From UBA1351 sp963677885 (GTDB lineage Bacteria; Bacillota; Clostridia; Lachnospirales; Vallitaleaceae): a stretch of DNA of 64,000 nt. The translations under genes were made by a program, and so were the position numbers. A model generated the notes under the pieces. That model was not told the DNA's origin and did no database searches. It saw nothing but the letters and a program-made list of their open reading frames with translations. Shown here one piece after another: positions 47,480 to 56,463 of the stretch. The stretch's first letter is position 1; each line of letters starts with the position of its first letter. Where the stretch lies: contig OY782500.1 of NCBI GenBank assembly GCA_963677885.1, positions 496,001 to 560,000 of the forward strand, given 5' to 3'.

Positions 47480-48979
47480 TCAAGGGCCGGGAGTCTGTTG
47501 CTGCTCATAATAAGCCTCTAACTCTGCTTTATACTTCCCTGACACCTCTGACTTAGTGTCATAATAACTATCTCTCAACTCTTGAACTACCGCCACATCA
47601 TAATCATAGTCTTCCAAATCATTTTGCATATCGTATAGAACCTTATTCACTTCATTATCTACTTCTACTTCCATTTGGGATAATTCAGCTTTAATTGCTT
47701 TTCCTGTTACTTCGCGTTCTTCTTCATCTTCGATTCGTACTGCAGCTTTTAGTTGAATGTAGTAATCGTCTACTATTGTCATGTAGAGAGTCCTTAATTC
47801 TTCCATGTAATTTACATAGGAACCCACTAGGAATTCTTCATGACTTGGTTCATTAGCGACTGTCTCTTTCTCTGGAGATGTTACTTCTTCATTTTGTTTA
47901 GGAACACTAGTCTCAGTATTGTTCTCATCTTCTGTCTGTGCCTGTCCAACCAATTCAGTATCAATTGTCACTTCTTCTTGGATTTCAGGAACTATTACAT
48001 CGACAGTTTCCTTTTCTTCAATTTCACTAACATTATCTCTAAGTTTCGTCAATAAGTCTTCATTGATTTCTACTTGTTTAACTTCTTTATCAATTTCAAC
48101 TTCTTCATTGACTTCTATCTGTTCAACTTTAGCTGTAGTAACATCTTCCTCATCATTGGACATAATAGAGCCTGTAGCCCCATATATAATAGTACTAAGA
48201 AGCGCAATTGCAACTAATCCAAAGACAAATTCCACACCGGTTTTTACTCGCTTCTTCTTAACAGGTCCATATGTACTTTCAATAGCTTTATTCTGAACAA
48301 CAGCCTTGGGATTCTTAACAAACAGTTTCTTCGCTTCTTCTTCACCAAAGTCTTTTTTGATCAGATCATAGGCCTCTGACATATAGTTAGGACGAACTTT
48401 GATTCCGTGAACATCGGATCCGATAAAGTCAACCAGATTATGTTCTATCCATCTTCTGATGAGACTTTCATCTTCTTTTATAACGCTGGATGCATTACAC
48501 TGGAAGAGTACGCCGTCTTTTTTTAGCACTTCCATATGTCCTATGTCTTTTCTCAGGCAATCGTAGACTTCTGGATGGGCTATGATAACTTTCAGTTTTA
48601 ATAATCTCAACTCATGTACAGCCGTATCCATATCCTCAAAGCTTATATCCCTGGAAAATTCAACTAAGATATAGTCGCTGTCCCCCATAGTCCCAAGATC
48701 TAATTGACCAATAGTTTTAAGCTTGTTTCTGCCTATATAGACTTCATAGCCCTTGTATAAGTGCATATCGCCATATTTGGCACCTACATTCACCTTCATC
48801 AGATCATATGCCTTATCGATTCCACTTGAGTGAAACTTCAGGGGATGATTCAGATGAGATGTACATACCATATGCCGAACACCTTGATTATAAGCAACGT
48901 CAATCATTGACATAGCTGTTTTTAAGTCACCTGGTCCGTCGTCTACACCAGGTAGTATATGGCTGTGAATATCATACAT
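47480..48979 (-). CDS. CpsB/CapC-type tyrosine phosphatase with membrane and coiled-coil extension
   Basis: A 499-residue protein. Residues 1-240 are a PHP-domain phosphotyrosine phosphatase of YwqE/CpsB type: metal ligands in HSHILPGVDDG (5-15), CTSHLNHP, EVYIG, AHPEVY and GSDVHG. It would dephosphorylate the CpsD kinase encoded just upstream (3-nt gap). Usual family length is about 250; here a membrane segment (249-271, FVFGLVAIALLSTIIYGATG) and a 225-residue acidic, helical C-terminal part follow, which places the extra part outside the cell. The last codons (TPGP, stop) lie within the ACTCCCGGCCCTTGA repeat, so the true original end may have been altered. Confidence 0.85.
   Translation of the reverse strand: MYDIHSHILPGVDDGPGDLKTAMSMIDVAYNQGVRHMVCTSHLNHPLKFHSSGIDKAYDLMKVNVGAKYGDMHLYKGYEVYIGRNKLKTIGQLDLGTMGDSDYILVEFSRDISFEDMDTAVHELRLLKLKVIIAHPEVYDCLRKDIGHMEVLKKDGVLFQCNASSVIKEDESLIRRWIEHNLVDFIGSDVHGIKVRPNYMSEAYDLIKKDFGEEEAKKLFVKNPKAVVQNKAIESTYGPVKKKRVKTGVEFVFGLVAIALLSTIIYGATGSIMSNDEEDVTTAKVEQIEVNEEVEIDKEVKQVEINEDLLTKLRDNVSEIEEKETVDVIVPEIQEEVTIDTELVGQAQTEDENNTETSVPKQNEEVTSPEKETVANEPSHEEFLVGSYVNYMEELRTLYMTIVDDYYIQLKAAVRIEDEEEREVTGKAIKAELSQMEVEVDNEVNKVLYDMQNDLEDYDYDVAVVQELRDSYYDTKSEVSGKYKAELEAYYEQQQTPGP
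47481..47494. repeat. ACTCCCGGCCCTTG motif, copy A
   Basis: A 14-bp motif that recurs exactly at 56382-56395 and 58259-58272. On the minus strand it stands at the junction between the end of a gene and a promoter segment in each case. Here it supplies the last codons and stop of the phosphatase gene. Confidence 0.7.
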
Positions 48980-48982
48980 AGT

Positions 48983-49672
48983 CTAGGCCTCTTTTTTTTC
49001 ATCTGATGATTGATAGTAGTAATAGGATTGATAGGTCTTTCTGTCTTCTACCGCAACCCTGTTCATAACAACACCAAGTATATTGGCATTGACAGCAGTA
49101 AGGGTTTCCTTTGCCTTCTTGGCAACGTCTCGTTTGATTTCACCGGAGTTAATAACCAGAACAACGCCGTCTATATAAGAGGACATAATCGCTGCATCCG
49201 TTACTGGAAGCACTGGTGGTGTATCAAAAAGAATATATTCATAATCTTCTTTCATCTGTTCTACAAGCTTTCGCATAGCATCTGAGTATAAGAGCTCTGA
49301 TGGATTGCCTGGTATTTTACCGGCTGTCAGTACATCTATTGCACAACATTCTGTTCTTTGTACATAACCCTTATAATCTTCACCTTTAACCAACAAGTCT
49401 GATAAACCTTTTTGGTTTGAGAGTTCAAAAGCCTTGTGTACCCTGGGCTTTCTCATATCACAATCAACAACCAGGATTTTGTGTCCATTGGCTGATAGGA
49501 CAACAGCCAGATTACCAAGGGTTGTTGTCTTTCCTTCACCTGGTGTTGATGAGGTAACGAGAATAGTCTTAATCTTTTTATCAATATTGGCAAACTGGAT
49601 ATTGGTCCGGATGCCTCTGTATGCTTCTGATATTGGGGATTTAGGATTGGTGTAAGTGATAAATTCATTCAT
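48983..49672 (-). CDS. CpsD/CapB-type tyrosine kinase
   Basis: A 229-residue cytoplasmic BY-kinase. Walker A is STPGEGKTTT (42-51), Walker A' is ILVVDCDMRKPR, Walker B is YILFDTPPVLPVTDA. The C-terminus holds the Tyr cluster YQSYYYYQ for autophosphorylation. It needs the membrane adaptor Wzz (next gene upstream, 2-nt gap) for activity and is reversed by the CpsB phosphatase. Together the three control chain length and export of the polysaccharide. Confidence 0.93.
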   Translation of the reverse strand: MNEFITYTNPKSPISEAYRGIRTNIQFANIDKKIKTILVTSSTPGEGKTTTLGNLAVVLSANGHKILVVDCDMRKPRVHKAFELSNQKGLSDLLVKGEDYKGYVQRTECCAIDVLTAGKIPGNPSELLYSDAMRKLVEQMKEDYEYILFDTPPVLPVTDAAIMSSYIDGVVLVINSGEIKRDVAKKAKETLTAVNANILGVVMNRVAVEDRKTYQSYYYYQSSDEKKEA

Positions 49673-49674
49673 TC

Positions 49675-50388
49675 CTATTTTCCTCCTTTTTTATCTTCAC
49701 TGAAATCTACGATGGAACCAAGTACAGGTAGGTCGAGATATTTTTCAACATCCTCAGAATTCTTAATAGTTTGATCCATAAGATAGATAACTAGGATACC
49801 GAATACGGCAACCATACCGCCAAGAACAATACCTACGGCAATGTTTCTTGTGGTATGTACGTTAACTGGTCTGTTGATGGCTATAGCTTCGTCGATGATT
49901 TCAACGTTATTTGCTTTTACGATACGGATAACTTCTTTAATAAAAACATCGGCTATCTTATTGGCAATTTCCGCACCATCTTCAGGATCTGGATAAGTCA
50001 CCGTAATATTAAGGATTTCTGTATTCTTGACTGGTACTGCAGTTACTAGCTTGACCAGTTGATTATAGTTTTCCTCAAGGTCCAGCTTATCAATGACCTG
50101 TTCAAGGACAATTCTTGATTGAACAATTTCACTATAGGTAACAACCATCTTTTGACTGGCGTTAATAGCAGACAGGTCAAAGTTTGCTGCCAAATCGCTA
50201 AGGTCTGACCCACCGGCTCCATTAACCATCAAAGTTGTTTTTGCTTCGTATTGAGGAGTAATGGCATATTGTGTTGCCACAAATCCTAGAATACCGCCAA
50301 TGATGACTGCAATGGCAATCAACCATTTCTTTTTCCATACTACGAGTATAAGTTCTAATAAATCTATTTCTTCAAATTCCTGTTCCAT
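49675..50388 (-). CDS. Wzz/YveK-type chain-length determinant, kinase adaptor
   Basis: A 237-residue membrane protein with two segments (IAIAVIIGGILGFVATQYAI near 22-41 and NIAVGIVLGGMVAVFGILVIYLMD near 180-204) and the extracellular Wzz domain between them. The C-terminus (EKYLDLPVLGSIVDFSED) is the P-L-G region that contacts the kinase. It modulates chain length and activates CpsD. It overlaps no gene but lies 10 nt from the SLH gene upstream, so it probably belongs to the same transcript. Confidence 0.9.
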   Translation of the reverse strand: MEQEFEEIDLLELILVVWKKKWLIAIAVIIGGILGFVATQYAITPQYEAKTTLMVNGAGGSDLSDLAANFDLSAINASQKMVVTYSEIVQSRIVLEQVIDKLDLEENYNQLVKLVTAVPVKNTEILNITVTYPDPEDGAEIANKIADVFIKEVIRIVKANNVEIIDEAIAINRPVNVHTTRNIAVGIVLGGMVAVFGILVIYLMDQTIKNSEDVEKYLDLPVLGSIVDFSEDKKGGK

Positions 50389-50398
50389 AATATCTCCA

Positions 50399-51394
50399 TC
50401 AATCTTTCTTAAAATATTCTTCTAATCTATTTAAATACATATAGGGAACCGAAGCGTTAATTGCATTCTCTATGTTGCTTTGCTCATTTTCAGGAAGCAA
50501 TTTGTACTCTGCGTTCACTATCCGTGCATTGCTTTCATAATCATAGGTGTAATCAGCTAAGTAGTTTTCCATATTTGTTTTTATGGCTCTAACTAAGTCT
50601 AAGTGATTACTTTCTAACTTTTGTGCATATTTGGTCTCTTGATTAAGAACTTCCTCTAATCCTCTAATGGTGACTTCCATTGCATAGATGACATCAGCGT
50701 CTGGCTCATCCACAATGGGTTCATCCAAATCCGCCCCACCACTAACCGGCTGGTCCGTATCAACTAGTGTCCCATCACCATCTACCTCAGTGTCATCTTC
50801 TTGAGCCGCCTCTTCTTGATGGATAACAGTCAATAGACTGACTACTGAATCCTCTCTAGTGATATCTACATCTGCTTGGAATTTTTTATCCTTTACAAAC
50901 ATAATCCCGTGACCGATCATGGCTTGGACAGCATCTCTACACCAGGATGGGACCTCTTCATCAAGTTCTGTGTACACGTCATTACTTAGTTTAAGTATCC
51001 GGTTTAAGACAACTGCAACTTCTTGACGGCTAATATTCTTATAAGGTCTAAAGGTTCCGTCTGGATAGCCTTTGATATATCCCTTATCAGCTGCAATTTT
51101 AAGGTCTTTTACAAACCAGTCTGTGTCTTTTACATCTGTATAGTTAATAGAAGTCTCTACTGCTTCATACTGAAAAGTCCGATTGATCAGGGTAACGAAT
51201 TCTGCTCTTGTAATCGTATTTTGAGGTTTGAAGGTACCGTCTGGGTAACCGTTGGTTAGGCCACGTTCCTGGAACTCTTCAATGTATTTAGTTGTATCGC
51301 TGTCTGGGTCTAGGTCTGTGAATGCATTGATGGGAATATTTAAAGTTACCATCATGCATAGGACCATAACTAACAATCTTCTTGAACTTTTCAT
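50399..51394 (-). CDS. SLH-domain protein with helical C-terminus
   Basis: A 331-residue surface protein. Signal peptide (LLVMVLCMMVTLNIPINAF), then SLH 1 (TNGYPDGTFKPQNTITRAEF), SLH 2 (IKGYPDGTFRPYKNISRQEV) and a weaker SLH 3 (about 150-200), an acidic linker (EAAQEDDTEVDGDG), and about 100 residues of helix (AMEVTIRGLEEVLNQETKYA). It precedes wzz by 10 nt, which links the surface protein to the exopolysaccharide control module. Role could be to couple polysaccharide assembly to the S-layer; inference. Confidence 0.85.
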   Translation of the reverse strand: MKSSRRLLVMVLCMMVTLNIPINAFTDLDPDSDTTKYIEEFQERGLTNGYPDGTFKPQNTITRAEFVTLINRTFQYEAVETSINYTDVKDTDWFVKDLKIAADKGYIKGYPDGTFRPYKNISRQEVAVVLNRILKLSNDVYTELDEEVPSWCRDAVQAMIGHGIMFVKDKKFQADVDITREDSVVSLLTVIHQEEAAQEDDTEVDGDGTLVDTDQPVSGGADLDEPIVDEPDADVIYAMEVTIRGLEEVLNQETKYAQKLESNHLDLVRAIKTNMENYLADYTYDYESNARIVNAEYKLLPENEQSNIENAINASVPYMYLNRLEEYFKKD

Positions 51395-51428
51395 ATCGAC
51401 TCCTAATTTTTCCTTTTTACAGACTTCA

Positions 51429-51464
51429 AGATTATCATACTAAGTCACCTTAGTATGATAATCT
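51429..51464. terminator. Strong bidirectional hairpin
   Basis: AGATTATCATACTAAG pairs exactly with CTTAGTATGATAATCT (16 bp, 4-nt loop TCAC). It sits between the stop of the 673-residue SLH gene and the start of the 331-residue SLH gene. T-runs are weak on both sides, but the stem alone is strong enough to stop or stabilise transcripts. Confidence 0.65.
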
Positions 51465-51485
51465 CTCCATCTCTAATCACTTCTC

Positions 51486-53507
51486 TTATTGAGCACTAAG
51501 AACAGAAGTTCTAGTACCACCTATAGCAAGTTCAAATGTTAATGTGTACTCAACATTTGTACCCATTGTCATAGCTTTTACTTCATCGAAGAATACGCCG
51601 ATGAATGCTGCCTTATCGCCACCTTGAACGAACTCAGCAACGACGTTTCCGTTTTTGCTAAGTGTCGCTTTAGTGAATGTTGAGCCGTTATATTCAACGT
51701 CTGCAAAAGTCACTTGGTTAGCAATGCTTACTACATCAGCTTCTACTGTATCAATGTTATTGATATTGTTTTCGATGACAGTAAGGACATCATGAGCGAT
51801 ATCTTTCTTTTGAAGGTCTGTATAGTCAGGGTTTGGACCTGCTGTAGCTGGAAGGTGTCTGATTTGATTTTCAAATATTGTTCCTGCTAACATGTCTTGG
51901 CCTGCATACTCGAACCATGTAATGGAATCGATCAGAAGCATACCTTCGTTGTTTTCTAAGTTGGTGTTGTACTTGTCATAGATCACGTCAAACTCGTTGT
52001 TAACAGCTGTTAATACCTTGTCTGCAATAACTTTGTAGTCTGCGTTTGAAGGTGCTGTGATGGTTAGGACGTGAGTATTGCTTGCTGAACTAAGATCAAA
52101 AGTAAGGTTGACATTCGTTACTGTTGTTCCTGTACCACCAGTGTTAGTTGAAGGTGGAGGCGTTGTTTCCTCACCAGTCTTCTCTTCACCATCAACAACA
52201 ACAGTAACATCTTCCTTCACTTCAAGATCTTCAGGCTCTTGTTCAAAAGTAGCTCCGTCAGCTTCTACGGTTGCTTTTTCAACAGTACCTGTTCCTGATA
52301 CGCTAGCTGATGCCTTTACTTCCATTTCTTTGACAATAGCGTCTTCAAGGATTTCAATAATAGACTTCCTAGCTGATTCAAGAACAGTAAATATGTTGAT
52401 GCTTCCTGATTCCACTTTGACCGTTGCTCCGGCACTAGCTAGGCTCAGACCATCAAAGTCACCAAGTAGTCTAACCTCAGTCCTAACCGGAACATTTACG
52501 TCAACAAAACCCGGGTCAAGATCTACTCCGAAATCTTTGGAATCAACAACAACATCTTGGAAACCTGCACCAGTGATGTCGGGGCTTTCTTCAATCTTAA
52601 CTGGACATGAAGCAATGACTTTCGCGATTCGGCTTGATCCCGATGCCAGGACTCTAAGATTACCATTACGTTTTTGAGCAATAAGCTCACCGGCTACAGT
52701 ATCCTTAAGCTCAATTGTGTTTTCACCACCACCAAAAACAACAAGTGTTCCTTCGATTGTTACACCGTCAAAAGTCACGTCGCCTTCACCTACACTTTGT
52801 GCGATGTAGACGTCACCTGTGATGACTGAATCCGATACCACAGTATCTGCCTCAGCAATGAAAAGGTTGCCGTTAACCATCGTTCCTTCCAGTGATTGAC
52901 TGGCAAGCATACCTGCAATATTGTCGATTAACTTGACAGTTTCAGCTCTGGTAATCGATGCTCTAGGAGCTAATTCATTGTCACCTCTACCGGACATATA
53001 GTCACCGGCAACAAGTGCATTGACTTGTTCTGCCGCCCATGCAGCTACTGTTTGACTGTCAGCAAAAGAAGTATATACCTGGCTGTCAGCCGCTTCCATA
53101 GCAAAAGCATTATAGAGCGCGATTGCTGCTTCTTGTCTTGTGATTTCACTCATAGGTCTAAAAAGATTGTCACTGCCTTGTACAACGCCTGCGGCGCTTG
53201 CTTTTAGGACAGCTTGTGCATACCACGCTTTTGAATCAACGTCAGTATAAGTGTTTTTTGCTACTTCTTGAAAACCGAACAGGTTATCAAGCAGGGTTAC
53301 AAACTCAGCACGGGTTACGGCTTTGTTTGGCTTGAAAGATCCGTCTGGATATCCACTAATAATTCCGGCTTCTACCCATGCGGAAATTTCAGATTCAGCC
53401 CAGTGACCGACGTAATCGGCATCAGCTGCTGCTACACTAATAAGTTGACTCATAACTATTACTAGTGCTAAGAGAATTGACACATTACTTCTTACCTTTT
53501 TCTTCAT
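51486..53507 (-). CDS. Large SLH surface protein
   Basis: A 673-residue secreted protein. Signal peptide (LLALVIVMSQLISVAAA), three well-kept SLH repeats (28-205; SGYPDGSFKPNKAVTRAEFV, FRPMSEITRQEAAIA, LAPRASITRAETVKLIDNIAG). Then about 130 residues of short beta strands (VVSDSVITGDVYIAQSVGEG, VTFDGVTIEGTLVVFGGGEN) of right-handed beta-helix/bactofilin-like type, a Thr/Pro-rich linker (EETTPPPSTNTGGTGTT) and a C-terminal domain of about 200 residues not recognised. It could be a structural S-layer or surface protein. It lies between terminators on both sides, so it is probably transcribed alone. Confidence 0.87.
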   Translation of the reverse strand: MKKKVRSNVSILLALVIVMSQLISVAAADADYVGHWAESEISAWVEAGIISGYPDGSFKPNKAVTRAEFVTLLDNLFGFQEVAKNTYTDVDSKAWYAQAVLKASAAGVVQGSDNLFRPMSEITRQEAAIALYNAFAMEAADSQVYTSFADSQTVAAWAAEQVNALVAGDYMSGRGDNELAPRASITRAETVKLIDNIAGMLASQSLEGTMVNGNLFIAEADTVVSDSVITGDVYIAQSVGEGDVTFDGVTIEGTLVVFGGGENTIELKDTVAGELIAQKRNGNLRVLASGSSRIAKVIASCPVKIEESPDITGAGFQDVVVDSKDFGVDLDPGFVDVNVPVRTEVRLLGDFDGLSLASAGATVKVESGSINIFTVLESARKSIIEILEDAIVKEMEVKASASVSGTGTVEKATVEADGATFEQEPEDLEVKEDVTVVVDGEEKTGEETTPPPSTNTGGTGTTVTNVNLTFDLSSASNTHVLTITAPSNADYKVIADKVLTAVNNEFDVIYDKYNTNLENNEGMLLIDSITWFEYAGQDMLAGTIFENQIRHLPATAGPNPDYTDLQKKDIAHDVLTVIENNINNIDTVEADVVSIANQVTFADVEYNGSTFTKATLSKNGNVVAEFVQGGDKAAFIGVFFDEVKAMTMGTNVEYTLTFELAIGGTRTSVLSAQ

Positions 53508-53583
53508 TATGCTCCTCCACTTGCTTGTTATCCACGTCTGGTTATCTCTTTACCACACGTCATCTATCTTTAACGCACAAAAC

Positions 53584-53602
53584 CATAGGCACCCGGCCTA
53601 TG
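53584..53602 (-). terminator. Intrinsic terminator after initiating transferase 1
   Basis: CATAGGC/GCCTATG (7 bp, 5-nt loop) is followed on the minus strand by GTTTTGTG. It lies 24 bp past the stop of the sugar transferase at 53626-55032. Confidence 0.65.
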
Positions 53603-53625
53603 TCTTATGCGTAGAAAGATCTGTC

Positions 53626-55032
53626 TTATTTGCTGCCTTTTTTTCCTAGGACCACGCCCACAGTTTTGACCAAGATTTCAAGGTCTCTCCAGATGGTCCA
53701 GTCTCTGATGTAGTCTTCGTCCAGTTTGACCACTTCTTCAAAATCGGCAATATCTGACCGTCCTGATACTTGCCAGTTGCCTGTGATCCCTGGGATAATA
53801 CTGATTCTCTTACGGTGATGAATTTCATATGCCTTTACTTCCTCGACTGTCGGTGGTCTTGTTCCTACAAGACTCATGTCTCCCCTTAGAACATTAAAAA
53901 ACTGGGGAAGCTCATCTATACTTGTTTTTCTTATAAAGGCGCCGATTTTGGTTATTCTGGGATCGTCGCTCATTTTGAACATATGTCCTGACATTTCGTT
54001 GTTGGCCATCAGGGCTGACTTTCTGGCTTCTGCATCAACTCCCATTGATCTGAACTTCCATACCTCGAAGATCCTGCCGTTCTTTCCTACTCGTTTTTGT
54101 TTGAAGATGACAGGTCCCGGAGATTCAAGTTTGATCATAGGGCCGACGATCATATAAGCCAGTCCGAACAGGACCATGCCGGCCATTGCACCTGCTACGT
54201 CCAGAAAACGTTTCATAGCTAATTGGCTTTCATCTAGGCTGACCATGTGGAATTTTAGCATCGGCATATTGCCCACATTGGTTGCCTTGACGCTTTTGCC
54301 GTTATCCACAATATTAAGCAGCATGTTAACCGTTATACCCATGCTCTGACATTTATCGATTTCATCTAAGAGTCTGGAGTCCTTGGATACCGGAACGGCT
54401 ACTGTTATTTCGTCGACAACGAACTGGGTGACGATGGAGACCAGGTCATCCATCTTGCCGATGGTCCAGATGTCTTCATATCTTTTCTCATCATCGACGG
54501 AGACGCAGCCGATAATGTTGTAGTTGAGATAATCATGCTTCTTCATTTCTTCGATGTACTTTTCACCTCTGGCTGAATGTCCCAGCATCAGGATGTTCCG
54601 GTTGTTCCGGTAGTACTCGCCGCTTTTGAATATCTTCCTAAGAACAAGTCGGTTGGTCATAAAGAGACAGACGTTAACCAGGTCAAAAATAATTAAGAAC
54701 ATTCTTGACATAGGTATCTTCATATAGAAGAGAACTGCTCCGGCTATAACCTGGGTTGCGGCCAGGGCCAGTATGGATTTACCTAAAATCTTAAAAGAGA
54801 TTTTTCCGTAGTTCTTCATGGTCTCTTCATAGATGTTCATGCTGTTAAACATCATAATCAGGAACATCATAAAGACAACGATAAAGGTAAATTCTTCAGA
54901 TTGACTAATATTCATTGGGCTTTTTCTATAGAGTTCGTAGATAATATGACTGACATAGAAACCACCTGTCAGGGTCAAGGTATCTACCATTAAGTATACA
55001 CTTTTCCTTACTTTCTTCTTCCACTCAAGCAC
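53626..55032 (-). CDS. Undecaprenyl-phosphate sugar-1-phosphate transferase (PHPT type)
   Basis: A 468-residue initiating transferase of the WcaJ/CpsE group: about four N-terminal membrane segments (VDTLTLTGGFYVSHIIYELY, EFTFIVVFMMFLIMMFNSMN), a Rossmann-like CoA-binding-type domain (ILMLGHSARGEKYIEEMKKH), another membrane segment and the C-terminal transferase (KRFLDVAGAMAGMVLFGLAY, FKQKRVGKNGRIFEVWKFRS, KTSIDELPQFFNVLRGDMSL, PGITGNWQVSGRSDIADFEE). It loads the first sugar onto undecaprenyl phosphate. It uses a GTG start with GAGG upstream. It is a close paralogue of the protein coded at 56464-57873, with a different middle domain. Confidence 0.92.
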   Translation of the reverse strand: MLEWKKKVRKSVYLMVDTLTLTGGFYVSHIIYELYRKSPMNISQSEEFTFIVVFMMFLIMMFNSMNIYEETMKNYGKISFKILGKSILALAATQVIAGAVLFYMKIPMSRMFLIIFDLVNVCLFMTNRLVLRKIFKSGEYYRNNRNILMLGHSARGEKYIEEMKKHDYLNYNIIGCVSVDDEKRYEDIWTIGKMDDLVSIVTQFVVDEITVAVPVSKDSRLLDEIDKCQSMGITVNMLLNIVDNGKSVKATNVGNMPMLKFHMVSLDESQLAMKRFLDVAGAMAGMVLFGLAYMIVGPMIKLESPGPVIFKQKRVGKNGRIFEVWKFRSMGVDAEARKSALMANNEMSGHMFKMSDDPRITKIGAFIRKTSIDELPQFFNVLRGDMSLVGTRPPTVEEVKAYEIHHRKRISIIPGITGNWQVSGRSDIADFEEVVKLDEDYIRDWTIWRDLEILVKTVGVVLGKKGSK

Positions 55033-55284
55033 TGATTCAACCTCATTTCACTTACTTACACACCACAAATAAATCTGAACGACTCCCATCATTCAAATAC
55101 ATCTTTGTATTCTCATCTGTTGTTTGTACGACTATTGGATATAGTTACGAACTTTTCCCCTGCACTCGTCTATATTTATAATTTTGGTTAATCGCCCTCT
55201 TGTATACCCATCATCGGATTTTCATCCTTGTTCATTCTATCAAAGTTTTTCCTTTTAAGTGAATACATTCACAAACTCATATTA

Positions 55285-55355
55285 TCCTTTCGTGCACAGG
55301 ATATCTTTTTTATGGCCCAAAAATCCTTTTATGCACGTTTTTGGTCCTTTCATGC
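55285..55355. repeat. Three direct repeats TCCTTTYRTGCA
   Basis: TCCTTTCGTGCA (55285-55296), TCCTTTTATGCA (55323-55334) and TCCTTTCATGCA (55344-55355) lie in the 438-bp space between the LytTR gene and the transferase gene. Starts differ by 38 and 21 bp. A possible promoter follows on the minus strand: TTCACT-18-TAGAAT near 55236-55265. They look like binding sites upstream of the transferase promoter; the adjacent LytTR protein is an obvious candidate. Nothing else is coded in this space. Confidence 0.55.
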
Positions 55356-55470
55356 AATTCAATGATTTTTTTAATTATTTTCATGTCATCAAACCGTCAT
55401 TTTTGTTCATAGAATGTTCATTTTTATAAATTTCACCGGAATACTTATATTTTATATTCTTGTTGACCCC

Positions 55471-56241
55471 TTATTGGTCTTCTTTGCCAAAAGCATCCAT
55501 AATCATCGGATAATACTTTTTCGAGATATAACATTGCTTATCCTGGCTAAACTTTCCAATATAGCTCTGGCCTTCACTCTCCATTCCAATCATCTTCTTG
55601 ATGTTGACAATATAAGACCGATGACTCTGCAGGAACGATTCATCCAATTTGTCGATAATCGTTTTTAAGGACTCACTGGAATAATAGGTCCTGTCATTGG
55701 TATGAATCCGGATACCCCGGTTTTCAGGATGGGTCTCTATAAAGAGGATCTTGTTCATATAGATCTTCTGAACCTTCTTTTGGTCCTTAATGATCAGCGA
55801 CTTACCCTCGTCTTCTATTTGATCCTTAACGATTTCAACCTCTTCACGGATAACTTCAAGAGAACCATAAAGATTATCCCTTAGGTTCGGATCATTGGAA
55901 TATATGTAGTTTAAAGCTCTTAGGTTAAGATTATAGGCCATCAACCCATATTCAAGATGTTTAGTCAGAAAGATAATATATCCCTCTTTATCCTTATCCC
56001 TTATCTTCTTTGCTACCTCTAGGCCGTCCTCATCATTGCCCATCTTTACCGGCATCACATACACATTGCGAATGCCTGCCTCTACAACCAGTTCATCAGC
56101 GAACTCCATGTAGTCACTCTCCACATGCTCATAAAGAATATGCTCATGTGCTTCAATCCCGTCAATATACTCCCAGATCAAACGCTCCGTCTTTCGTCTG
56201 GATACCTCAACAGAATCCAACAAAAAAAATCTTACTTTCAT
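55471..56241 (-). CDS. LytTR regulator with degenerate receiver
   Basis: A 256-residue protein. The C-terminal LytTR DNA-binding domain (about 150-250) has KVQKIYMNKILFIETHPENR and FLQSHRSYIVNIKKMIGME, matching AgrA-like proteins. The N-terminal part follows the receiver fold (GLEVAKKIRDKDKEGYIIFL), but the site where AgrA has its phospho-acceptor Asp is Pro (P64, in YVMPVKMG) and the N-terminal acidic pair is reduced to one (FLLDS). So regulation by phosphorylation is unlikely. It stands alone under a near-perfect promoter, between two initiating transferase genes. Three repeats upstream of the downstream transferase are candidate targets. Confidence 0.85.
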   Translation of the reverse strand: MKVRFFLLDSVEVSRRKTERLIWEYIDGIEAHEHILYEHVESDYMEFADELVVEAGIRNVYVMPVKMGNDEDGLEVAKKIRDKDKEGYIIFLTKHLEYGLMAYNLNLRALNYIYSNDPNLRDNLYGSLEVIREEVEIVKDQIEDEGKSLIIKDQKKVQKIYMNKILFIETHPENRGIRIHTNDRTYYSSESLKTIIDKLDESFLQSHRSYIVNIKKMIGMESEGQSYIGKFSQDKQCYISKKYYPMIMDAFGKEDQ

Positions 56242-56319
56242 TCAATTATTCCCCTTAACTCACTTATTCCACTCAAGTCTAATAACCCAATTCCCCAACC
56301 AGGTCACCGACATTTACAC

Positions 56320-56348
56320 ATTATAGGACCTCAGACCCATTTTGTCAA
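56320..56348 (-). promoter_or_regulatory. Consensus promoter for the LytTR gene
   Basis: TTGACA (56343-56348) and TATAAT (56320-56325), both perfect, with a spacer of 17 bp. The predicted transcript has about 70 nt of leader before ATG 56241, which is preceded by AAGGGGA. A perfect sigma-A site suggests strong, little-regulated expression. Confidence 0.85.
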
Positions 56349-56372
56349 CTCAAAATACACCATTTTTTTACA

Positions 56373-56427
56373 CTATCCAAACAAGGGCCGGGAGTGGTTT
56401 CACCACTCCCGGCCCTTGCTTGGATAG
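56373..56427. repeat. 55-bp hairpin containing the ACTCCCGGCCCTTG motif, copy C
   Basis: CTATCCAA-A-CAAGGGCCGGGAGTGG pairs with its complement around TTTCA: 16 bp plus 8 bp with a single mismatch. It lies 36 bp beyond the stop of the second transferase, so it may stop transcription of that gene, although no T-run follows. One arm has the same 14-bp motif as at 47481 and 58259. The size and GC content are unusual for a terminator of this genome. Confidence 0.7.
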
Positions 56428-56463
56428 AAAAAGCCAGAGACATGTAATCTCTGGCGGTTATTT

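Noticed and set aside
52078..52677. 200-codon plus-strand frame inside the 673-residue SLH gene
   Set aside because: It is the antisense shadow of an intact secreted protein; Ser/Thr/Pro-rich translation and no start signal.
56373..56427. Long hairpin as a CRISPR repeat or attachment site
   Set aside because: No repeated unit with spacers and no integrase or tRNA nearby.
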